From positions 1 to 5,274 of the forward strand of contig JAGVYJ010000052.1 in the NCBI GenBank assembly GCA_018303315.1: a DNA stretch of 5,274 nt, written 5' to 3'. Positions 1-5,067 of this stretch are shown here, piece by piece. The notes under the pieces were generated by a model. It was given only the letters and a program-made list of their open reading frames with translations, had not been told where the DNA came from and did no database searches. The stretch's first letter is position 1. Every line of letters starts with the position of its first letter. The translations under genes and the position numbers were made by a program. Source of the DNA: Candidatus Woesearchaeota archaeon. Its GTDB lineage: Archaea; Nanobdellota; Nanobdellia; Woesearchaeales; JAGVYJ01.

Positions 1-390
1 TTCAGCGTTAACCCGAAGCTGGTTCGCGCCTTGTTTGCAGGATATGTCCCTGTTGCCCTGCTTGGCTTCATTGTCAACAGCGTCTGGCTTACAGGCATAC
101 ACAGGCAGGAGAAGATTGCAGGCATACTTATTACATTGCAGCACCTTGCCGTGCTGCTGGTTGCAGTGAGCATAATGGCATGGTACCTTGCCCAGCTGCA
201 GAACACGCTTGTAAAAGCCAGGAGCCAGGCTGTGTTCGGCGCCTCATTTGGACTGGTGTTCGGGCTATTCACCGTAAGCCAGTATTTTTACTATCAGCTT
301 CCCCTGCTCGCATTGGTATCCGGCATTATAACGCCTGTTGTCTCATTTGCCATAGCTGCGCTGGTGTATATGAAGATGCTAAGCCTCTGA
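1..390 (+). CDS. Polytopic membrane protein, C-terminal part (5' end outside window)
   Basis: The reading frame is open from the first base of the window and ends at TGA 388-390, giving 129 visible residues. The first possible start inside (TTG at 31) has no promoter element in front of it, so the gene almost certainly begins upstream. The visible part is very hydrophobic, with about four membrane helices near residues 10-28, 37-59, 70-88 and 92-115. They are joined by short polar loops such as GIHRQEK and NTLVKARSQ. I recognise no family motif, so function is unknown; it could be a whole small membrane protein or the tail of a transporter-like one. It is convergent with the flavoprotein gene, with four bases between the stop codons. 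Confidence 0.7.
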   Translation, partial: FSVNPKLVRALFAGYVPVALLGFIVNSVWLTGIHRQEKIAGILITLQHLAVLLVAVSIMAWYLAQLQNTLVKARSQAVFGASFGLVFGLFTVSQYFYYQLPLLALVSGIITPVVSFAIAALVYMKMLSL

Positions 391-394
391 GAAC

Positions 395-1750
395 TTACAG
401 GTTCTGGAACACTTCTGCCAGGGTGGGGTGGATATGAATCGTCTGCAGCACATGCTCCATGCTCTGGTCTGTCGTATTCATCATCACCACAAATTCATGG
501 ATGAGGTTTGAGCTGTCGGGCCCTATCATGTGCGCGCCGAGAATCCTGTTGGTTTTCTTCTCAACAAGGACTTTTATGAAACCCCTTGTATCCTCGATAA
601 TCTTGCTCTTGCCTATGCTTGACATCTCTGCGCTGTAAACCTCGTAGTCAATTCCTGCTTCTTTGACCTGGGCCTCATTGAGGCCTACGCCGCCTATCTC
701 CGGATCGGTGAATACAGCAAATGGCACAGCATGGTAATCTGCCTTCACCATGTCATCAGGATTGAAGGCGTTGTGGAACGCCAGGGCTGCTTCATATTTT
801 CCCATGTGGGCAAACATTGCCTTGCCGTTCACATCACCCACTGCAAAGATGTTCGGATTGTCTGTCTGGAGGAACTCATTAACAACAACAAAGCCCTTCT
901 TGTCAAGCTTAACTCCGGCATTCTCGGCCTTTAAGCCAGCTGTATTGGCTTTCCTGCCTATGGCCACGAACAGCTCATCAGCGGAAATTGTCTGCATTTT
1001 GCCGTTCTGCTCGTACGTAACAAGCTTTTTCCTGCCTTTCTTCTTTATCTCCTTTGCGCCGGCTCCCAGAAGCACTTTTATGCCGTCCTTTGTAAGGTAT
1101 TCCAGCAATGCACTGGAAATATCAGAATCAGCAGTGCCAACAAGCCTGTCAGCCATCTCAACTATCGTGACCTTTGTACCGAATGCCGCAAAGAAGGCTG
1201 CGAACTCTACAGAGATGTAGCCCCCGCCTATCATTATGAGCGCCTTAGGCTGTTTCTGGCTGTGCAATGCAGAGGTGCTGTCCAGGTAGCCTGTCTTTTC
1301 AAGGCCCGGTATTGGCGGCACAAAAGGGCTTGAGCCTGTGACAATGAATATCTTCTCTGCGCTGACAGATTTGGTTCCCACCTTGACAGTGCTGCTGTCA
1401 ATGAACTCGGCAGTGCCCCTCAGCAATGTCACTCCCGGCATCGAGGCAAGGTTCTTCTCAGCCTGGGTCCTGCCTTTGCTGACAAGCTGCTCCTCATGCC
1501 TGATAGCCTGGGCGAAATTCAGCTTCAGGCCTGTGTAATTTATTCCAAAATGCCTGGCATTCTTCGCCTGCCGGGCCAGCTCGGCAGCATGGACAAGCAC
1601 TTTGGTAGGGATGCAGCCCCGGTTCAGGCAGGTGCCTCCCACAAGGTCATTTTCCAGCACTGCAACTTTCTTCCCTTCTTCAACAGCCGCCGCAACCACC
1701 TGAAGCCCTGCTGTGCCTGCACCAATCACTATGAGGTCGAATTTATCCAT
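395..1750 (-). CDS. lpdA: Dihydrolipoamide dehydrogenase-type class I flavoprotein disulfide reductase
   Basis: This is a cytoplasmic FAD- and NAD-dependent oxidoreductase of 451 residues, normal length for the family. In order it shows the N-terminal FAD-binding GAGTAG (10-15), the redox-active pair C41/C46 in GGTCLNRGCIPTK, the NAD-binding GGGYISVE (175-182), the second FAD contact FAVGDV (302-307), and a dimerisation domain with the His-Glu dyad H441/E446 in HPTLAE. E198 closes the second strand of the NAD fold, which favours NAD over NADP. The C-terminal cysteine pair of mercuric reductase is absent, so that role is unlikely. I chose ATG 1750 over TTG 1756 because the promoter element lies exactly 34 bases upstream of it. 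No 2-oxoacid dehydrogenase or glycine-cleavage partner is nearby, so lipoamide is the family default and the physiological substrate is open. Confidence 0.93.
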   Translation of the reverse strand: MDKFDLIVIGAGTAGLQVVAAAVEEGKKVAVLENDLVGGTCLNRGCIPTKVLVHAAELARQAKNARHFGINYTGLKLNFAQAIRHEEQLVSKGRTQAEKNLASMPGVTLLRGTAEFIDSSTVKVGTKSVSAEKIFIVTGSSPFVPPIPGLEKTGYLDSTSALHSQKQPKALIMIGGGYISVEFAAFFAAFGTKVTIVEMADRLVGTADSDISSALLEYLTKDGIKVLLGAGAKEIKKKGRKKLVTYEQNGKMQTISADELFVAIGRKANTAGLKAENAGVKLDKKGFVVVNEFLQTDNPNIFAVGDVNGKAMFAHMGKYEAALAFHNAFNPDDMVKADYHAVPFAVFTDPEIGGVGLNEAQVKEAGIDYEVYSAEMSSIGKSKIIEDTRGFIKVLVEKKTNRILGAHMIGPDSSNLIHEFVVMMNTTDQSMEHVLQTIHIHPTLAEVFQNL

Positions 1751-1770
1751 CAGCAATGGTTTGCCTTCTC

Positions 1771-1784
1771 AAATTTAAAAGGTT
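1771..1784 (-). promoter_or_regulatory. BRE/TATA promoter of the lpdA-like gene
   Basis: Read on the minus strand the element is AACCTTTTAAATTT. Its first A (1784) lies 34 bases from the ATG at 1750, and the TATA centre is about 26 bases upstream. That predicts transcription starting at or next to the start codon (leaderless mRNA). It forms the left side of a divergent region (1751-1886) shared with the lipoprotein gene. Confidence 0.7.
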
Positions 1785-1852
1785 TAGTGCCTACTCTGAA
1801 GAGGTGAACCTGGATTAAAAGGCCTATAAAAACCAGGGCCTAAAGATGGCTA

Positions 1853-1864
1853 AATATTTATTAA
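1853..1864 (+). promoter_or_regulatory. BRE/TATA promoter of the PrcB-like lipoprotein gene
   Basis: The element AATATTTATTAA starts 34 bases before ATG 1887 and aligns with the other promoters of the window, except for A instead of C/T at its fourth base. Further TATA-like stretches lie upstream at 1814-1821 (ATTAAAAG) and 1824-1832 (CTATAAAAA). They could be alternative start sites, but they do not have the usual spacing to this ATG. Confidence 0.65.
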
Positions 1865-1886
1865 GGGCCGGTAATTGCTTCAGGCC

Positions 1887-2321
1887 ATGATTAAGGCAAT
1901 ATTGCTCCTGCTGCTGATTGCACTGACAGGCTGCACTTCAGCTCTTGGACCTGTGCCTTTCGAGACTGTGGAAAAGGGCGGGCTCAGCAATGTGGATGAG
2001 CCTGGTAAGTTTGTTGTGCAAAGCCAGGAAGATTTGGAGGCACTTCCCTACCATTCCGCAGCCCTGGATGCTGTGGAGTTTTCCAAGCATACCGTGATAG
2101 CTGTGTTCCAGGGGCAGTTTCCAACAGGAGGCTATTCCGTGACTATAACCAACATCACAGAGAGCCAATCCTCGTTGGTAGTAAGTATCGAAGAGAAAAC
2201 GCCAGGGCCTGACTCTGTTGTAACCCAGTCCTTTACCCAGCCATATCATATTGTGAAATTCAGGAAAATCAGCAAACCTGTCAAGTTTGAAGCAAAATCT
2301 TTATTAGGCCAGATACGCTAA
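1887..2321 (+). CDS. PrcB-family lipoprotein
   Basis: The product has 144 residues. It starts with a very short lipoprotein signal: MIK, a leucine-rich core (residues 4-13), then the lipobox L-T-G-C with the lipid-accepting cysteine at residue 16. The mature protein would be tethered to the outer face of the cytoplasmic membrane. Residues about 23-127 match the PrcB family, named after a subunit that stabilises the Treponema denticola protease dentilisin. The core signature is VFQGQFPTGGYSV (73-85) followed by PGP (106-108) and PYHIVKF (119-125). The family call is from memory of the motif, and the biochemical role in this organism is unknown; no protease gene is adjacent. ATG 1887 is preferred to TTG 1875 because of promoter spacing and the better signal peptide. 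The gene for Lgt, the enzyme that would lipidate C16, lies about 2 kb downstream. Confidence 0.85.
   Translation: MIKAILLLLLIALTGCTSALGPVPFETVEKGGLSNVDEPGKFVVQSQEDLEALPYHSAALDAVEFSKHTVIAVFQGQFPTGGYSVTITNITESQSSLVVSIEEKTPGPDSVVTQSFTQPYHIVKFRKISKPVKFEAKSLLGQIR
2296..2306 (+). promoter_or_regulatory. BRE/TATA promoter inside the end of the lipoprotein gene
   Basis: AATCTTTATTA lies within the last codons of the upstream gene, and its first A is 34 bases before ATG 2330. This predicts separate leaderless transcription of the membrane-protein gene despite the 8-base gap that would normally suggest an operon. Co-transcription from the upstream promoter remains possible as well. Confidence 0.6.
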
Positions 2322-2329
2322 TCGCCTAA

Positions 2330-2767
2330 ATGGTTGATTTTGATTTCTTTGTCAGGGAACTTAAGCATGCGACCCTGACAGTGGGGCCTTCGCTTCTTGG
2401 CCTGGCTTCAGGATTTCTTATGATTGCCTCATCCCTGGGCAACAGCTCCGGCGTTCTATTTCCGCTTGGTGTTGCTGTAGTGCTGCTCAGCATTGCCTAT
2501 CTGGCAGGCTCGCTTGTTGTAAGACAGCATCATCTCCTCAAGGAGCAGGGGGTTGTCAGCGAGAAAAAGGCTTCAGTGTCCGTGGCTCATAAGCGCATAT
2601 TCCACATGACTGGTGCCATTGTCTACAGCTTTATCATAGCGCTGACAATCACGGCTTCTTCCCTGCAGACCACTGATCCGACGATAAGGATAGTGCTGGC
2701 AGTGCTGCTTATCGCAATCATAGTCTTGCTGCTTTTTTCATTAATCGCGCAAATAGCCCAGAAGTAA
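2330..2767 (+). CDS. Four-helix membrane protein of unknown function
   Basis: The product has 145 residues and begins with a short amphipathic segment (VDFDFFVRELKHA) before four predicted membrane helices at about 17-36, 41-63, 93-112 and 119-142. A charged cytoplasmic-type loop (64-90, rich in Lys, His and Arg) separates two helical hairpins. I recognise no catalytic motif or known family. The start ATG follows the lipoprotein stop codon by 8 bases and has its own promoter, and there is no Shine-Dalgarno sequence. The gene ends one base before the stop of the convergent 6-phosphogluconate dehydrogenase gene. A T6 run at 2733-2738, just inside the 3' end, is the only T-tract near enough to serve as an archaeal-type terminator. 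Proximity to the lipoprotein might imply a shared envelope role, but that is only inference. Confidence 0.75.
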   Translation: MVDFDFFVRELKHATLTVGPSLLGLASGFLMIASSLGNSSGVLFPLGVAVVLLSIAYLAGSLVVRQHHLLKEQGVVSEKKASVSVAHKRIFHMTGAIVYSFIIALTITASSLQTTDPTIRIVLAVLLIAIIVLLLFSLIAQIAQK

Positions 2768-2768
2768 A

Positions 2769-3674
2769 TTATTTCTTCCTGACAAATGCATGGCCGCCGA
2801 ATTCGTGCCTTAGGGCAGCGGCAACCTTGTGGCCAAAGCGCTCTTTCTGCCTTGAGCGGTATCTTGAAAACAATGCTGCAGCAGCAGTGTAGAATGGCAG
2901 CTCCTGCTCCAGGGCATCCTGTACGCTCCATTTCCCTTCGCCGCTGTCAAATACCACCGGGGAATAATTTTTCAGTTCAGGGTCATTTTTGAAAGCCCTC
3001 TCAGCCAGCTCCATAAGCCACGACCTCACAACCGAGCCGTGGTTCCAGTTGTGGGCGACGGTATACATGTTTATTTTTCCCCTGTAGGCGCCGCTCTTCA
3101 GCATCTCAAATCCCTCTGCCATGCTCTCCATCATGCCATACTCAACCGCATTATGAATCATCTTCACATAATGGCCTGAACCCAAGGGCCCCATCAATGC
3201 GTATCCCTCCCTAACTGAGAGGTCTTTGAATATCCTCTCCACATTCCTGAAAACCTCAGGATTGCCGCCGACCATGCAGCATGCCCCGCGCTCTGCCCCC
3301 TCCAGGCCGCCGCTGGTGCCGCAGTCAAGGAAATGCACGCCCTTACTGCCAAGCTCCTTTCCCCGCCTTACAGAATCCTTGTAGAATGAATTCCCACCGT
3401 CAATTACTGTGTCGCCCCTGTCAAGCAATGGGGCAAGCTGGCTAAGAACCGAATCAACTGCAGGGCCTGCTGTTATCATCAGCCACACAACCCTCGGCCT
3501 TTCCAATTTTCCCACTAACTCATCAATGGAGGCGACAGTGGTTGCGCCATACTTCTTTGCAATTCTCCTTGGTCCCGGGGACCTGTTATAAGCAATAACC
3601 CTGTGCCTGTGCCGGACAAGGTTCTTCACCATGAGCTGGCCCATCCTGCCAAGGCCTATGAATCCAAGTTTCAT
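2769..3674 (-). CDS. gnd: 6-phosphogluconate dehydrogenase, decarboxylating (short form)
   Basis: This cytoplasmic enzyme oxidises and decarboxylates 6-phosphogluconate to ribulose 5-phosphate. At 301 residues it is the short archaeal/bacterial form; the E. coli-type enzyme is about 470. The Rossmann motif GLGRMG is at 7-12. DGGNS (92-96) and SGG (121-123) contact the substrate. The catalytic lysine is K171 in GHYVKMIHNAVEYG, with N175 and E178. The C-terminal helical domain carries GEGKWS (245-250) and R289/H295 in LRHEFGGH, equivalent to the substrate-binding Arg and His of long forms. After the second strand the sequence reads N30-R31-S32, as in NADP-dependent enzymes, which suggests NADP rather than the NAD use reported for several short forms. 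ATG 3674 is fixed by a promoter 34 bases upstream. No glucose-6-phosphate dehydrogenase or lactonase gene is near. Confidence 0.94.
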   Translation of the reverse strand: MKLGFIGLGRMGQLMVKNLVRHRHRVIAYNRSPGPRRIAKKYGATTVASIDELVGKLERPRVVWLMITAGPAVDSVLSQLAPLLDRGDTVIDGGNSFYKDSVRRGKELGSKGVHFLDCGTSGGLEGAERGACCMVGGNPEVFRNVERIFKDLSVREGYALMGPLGSGHYVKMIHNAVEYGMMESMAEGFEMLKSGAYRGKINMYTVAHNWNHGSVVRSWLMELAERAFKNDPELKNYSPVVFDSGEGKWSVQDALEQELPFYTAAAALFSRYRSRQKERFGHKVAAALRHEFGGHAFVRKK

Positions 3675-3693
3675 GCAGTAGATTTGAAATCCG

Positions 3694-3708
3694 CTTATTT
3701 AAAAAGTT
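3694..3708 (-). promoter_or_regulatory. BRE/TATA promoter of gnd
   Basis: On the minus strand it reads AACTTTTTAAATAAG. The first A (3708) is 34 bases from ATG 3674 and the TATA centre is about 25 bases away. It is one half of a compact divergent promoter region (3675-3764), with the small membrane-protein gene on the other side. Confidence 0.7.
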
Positions 3709-3731
3709 ATGGCTAAAGCTCTGAAAAGCAG

Positions 3732-3743
3732 AATCTTTATATA
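3732..3743 (+). promoter_or_regulatory. BRE/TATA promoter of the small membrane-protein gene
   Basis: AATCTTTATATA is the closest match in the window to a canonical archaeal TATA box. Its first A is 33 bases from ATG 3765. This spacing supports ATG 3765 over the in-frame TTG at 3744, which lies too close to the box to be transcribed from it. Confidence 0.75.
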
Positions 3744-3764
3744 TTGCTGAGAAAAAGAAATAAT

Positions 3765-3959
3765 ATGGTTGAAAGGGTGATAAAGGCTGCAAAACAAAAC
3801 CTGGATTTCCTGCTTAATCTTCTGATACTGGGAGGCGTGGTTCTGATATTGCTGTCACTGTTCAACATTTATTTCACCAGGGAGATTGGCAAATGGTGGA
3901 TACTTATCGTCCTCGGCCTTTTGGCATCAGGCTCAGGTTTTTACCTGAAGAAGAGTTGA
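3765..3959 (+). CDS. Small two-helix membrane protein (64 aa)
   Basis: A short amphipathic, basic N-terminus (MVERVIKAAKQN) is followed by two predicted membrane helices, about residues 14-37 and 44-62. A short loop with charged residues (TREIGK) joins them, and the protein ends in a basic tail (LKKS). Both termini are positively charged, so both probably face the cytoplasm, making a helical hairpin. I recognise no family. The strong promoter and clean start argue that this is a real gene despite its size. It is divergent from gnd and 31 bases ahead of the recombinase-domain ORF. A T-run at 3986-3990 after the stop may help end its transcript. Confidence 0.72.
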   Translation: MVERVIKAAKQNLDFLLNLLILGGVVLILLSLFNIYFTREIGKWWILIVLGLLASGSGFYLKKS

Positions 3960-3980
3960 ATTTCCGGATTTTCTTTGGGA

Positions 3981-3991
3981 AATTATTTTTA
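3981..3991 (+). promoter_or_regulatory. Possible TATA element for the recombinase-domain ORF
   Basis: AATTATTTTTA resembles the window's promoter consensus with one extra A within the T-run. Its first base is exactly 34 bases before the in-frame GTG at 4015, and it abuts the ATG at 3991, so it cannot drive a transcript that includes that ATG. Either GTG 4015 is the real start or this T-rich run is simply a terminator for the preceding gene. Confidence 0.4.
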
Positions 3992-4254
3992 TGTCAGGGT
4001 TTCAGGCCAGGTTTGTGAAATACTCAAGCAAAGCCACATACCGGCATTACACCAGAAGATTCGAGTCTGTCACAGGCAAATCATTGGAAAATTTTACTGA
4101 ACAGGATATCGCAATTTTTATTTCCCAGCTTACTGCTGAAGGGAAGTCGATGTATGCTATCAACACCGCGCTTACGTCCCTGAAAAAGGAATCCCGCAGG
4201 CATGGCAATGATGTAAGCATTAGCAGATTTCCAAGCCAAAAGATAATCTTTTAA
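3991..4254 (+). CDS. Stand-alone tyrosine-recombinase core-binding (SAM-like) domain
   Basis: The ORF has 87 codons from ATG 3991, or 79 from GTG 4015, which the promoter spacing favours. Residues 10-70 match the N-terminal SAM-like core-binding domain of XerA/XerC and phage-type integrases: a helix with TYRHYTRRFESVTGK (16-30), then FTEQDIAIFISQL (35-47) and a helix with YAINTALTSLKKE (55-67). In complete enzymes this domain clamps DNA opposite the catalytic domain. Here the frame stops just where the interdomain linker would begin. The next bases belong to lgt, so the catalytic Arg-His-Arg-Tyr domain is absent in every frame. It may be a remnant of an integrase or a small DNA-binding protein in its own right. 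Codon choice resembles the neighbours, and no att site or tRNA is visible. Confidence 0.65.
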   Translation: MSGFQARFVKYSSKATYRHYTRRFESVTGKSLENFTEQDIAIFISQLTAEGKSMYAINTALTSLKKESRRHGNDVSISRFPSQKIIF

Positions 4255-4257
4255 AAG
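4245..4257 (+). promoter_or_regulatory. BRE/TATA promoter of lgt, overlapping the preceding stop codon
   Basis: AATCTTTTAAAAG begins 34 bases before ATG 4279. Its TATA core overlaps the TAA stop (4252-4254) of the recombinase-domain ORF. The position selects ATG 4279 as the lgt start rather than the upstream in-frame TTG codons at 4267 and 4273. Confidence 0.72.
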
Positions 4258-4278
4258 AAAGCCGGCTTGCCATTGCCC

Positions 4279-5067
4279 ATGTTCGTTCATAACCTGAATC
4301 CGGAGCTTTTCGCCCTGGGCCCTTTTCATGTAAGGTGGTACGGGCTCGCATGGCTCTTCGGATTCATTTTCTCCTACTGGTTTCTGAGAAGGCTTGCAAA
4401 GAAAGGCGGGATAAAGAACCTTACCCCAGATTCCCTCGACGATTTGATGCTTTACATGCTCATAGCAGTGATTGCAGGTGCAAGGCTGGGGCATGTGCTT
4501 TTTTATAATGCACCTTACTACTTCGCAAATCCGGGCCAGATACTTGCTGTGTGGAACGGCGGGCTTGCCTTCCATGGCGGGCTTATCGGAGGAGTGCTTG
4601 CAGGCTGGCTCTTCTGCAGGAAACACAAGGTCAACGCTGCACAGTTGGCTGACGCAATTGTCATTCCGGTTGCACTCGGCCTGTTCTTCGGCAGGATTGC
4701 CAATTTTATTAACGGTGAGCTTTACGGGGTTGCTGCAAATGTGCCCTGGTGCGTTTACTTCCAGGGTGCAGAAGGCTGCAGGCATCCGAGCCAGCTTTAT
4801 GAGGCAGCCAAGAATCTTTTCCTGTTTTCAGCCCTGTGGTGGATTGGTTCCCGGCCCAACCTGAAGCCAGGAACCACATTCTGGGGCTTTGTGGCAGGCT
4901 ATGGCTTCCTTCGCTCGGTTATAACTGTTTTCTGGCGGGATGCAGCAGCCACCGACCCTGTTCTTTTCGGCCTTCCTGTCAGCCTTATATTGACGCTGGC
5001 AATGGCAGTTCTGGGGTTTGGCATGCTCGTCAGGATGTATCTGCTTCCCCCTGCCCAAAGGCGGTAA
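4279..5067 (+). CDS. lgt: Prolipoprotein diacylglyceryl transferase
   Basis: This integral membrane enzyme moves a diacylglyceryl group from a phospholipid, phosphatidylglycerol in bacteria, to the lipobox cysteine of prolipoproteins. The product has 262 residues, slightly shorter than E. coli Lgt (291), and appears complete. All hallmark residues are present: Y21 in RWYG (E. coli Y26), H99 in FHGGLIGG (H103), the signature GRIANFINGELYG (138-150) with R139, N142, E147 and G150, HPSQLYE (169-175), and R212 in GFLRSVITVFWR (R239). Several hydrophobic segments fit the seven-helix fold. ATG 4279 is set by promoter spacing, and there is no Shine-Dalgarno site. No signal peptidase II gene (lspA) is in the window. 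In an archaeon with ether lipids the natural donor would have to be an archaeal lipid, which makes the gene unusual; codon use does not stand out from its neighbours. Confidence 0.95.
   Translation: MFVHNLNPELFALGPFHVRWYGLAWLFGFIFSYWFLRRLAKKGGIKNLTPDSLDDLMLYMLIAVIAGARLGHVLFYNAPYYFANPGQILAVWNGGLAFHGGLIGGVLAGWLFCRKHKVNAAQLADAIVIPVALGLFFGRIANFINGELYGVAANVPWCVYFQGAEGCRHPSQLYEAAKNLFLFSALWWIGSRPNLKPGTTFWGFVAGYGFLRSVITVFWRDAAATDPVLFGLPVSLILTLAMAVLGFGMLVRMYLLPPAQRR

Noticed and set aside
390..405. Small inverted repeat AGAAC-ttacag-GTTCT at the convergent junction, a possible bidirectional terminator
   Set aside because: The stem is only 5 bp with no T-tract on either side, well within chance expectation.
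750..1220. Long plus-strand open frame opposite the flavoprotein gene
   Set aside because: It lies wholly antisense to a gene with intact catalytic motifs, and its low-complexity Ser/Ala/Phe composition is typical of a shadow frame.
395..1750. Identification of the flavoprotein as mercuric reductase
   Set aside because: It lacks the C-terminal vicinal cysteine pair and any N-terminal metal-binding domain, and no mer genes are nearby.
2733..2738. T6 run near the end of the four-helix membrane protein gene as a terminator
   Set aside because: It may contribute to termination, but it encodes part of a Leu/Phe-rich membrane helix, where T-runs are expected, so it was not called as a feature.
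3960..4280. Integrated element or attachment site around the recombinase-domain ORF
   Set aside because: No tRNA, flanking direct repeat or other mobile-element gene is visible, and the lone domain does not define an element.
4081..4785. 234-codon minus-strand open frame opposite lgt and the recombinase-domain ORF
   Set aside because: It is antisense to the clearly conserved Lgt coding sequence, shows no recognisable domain and has a biased composition, so it is a shadow frame.
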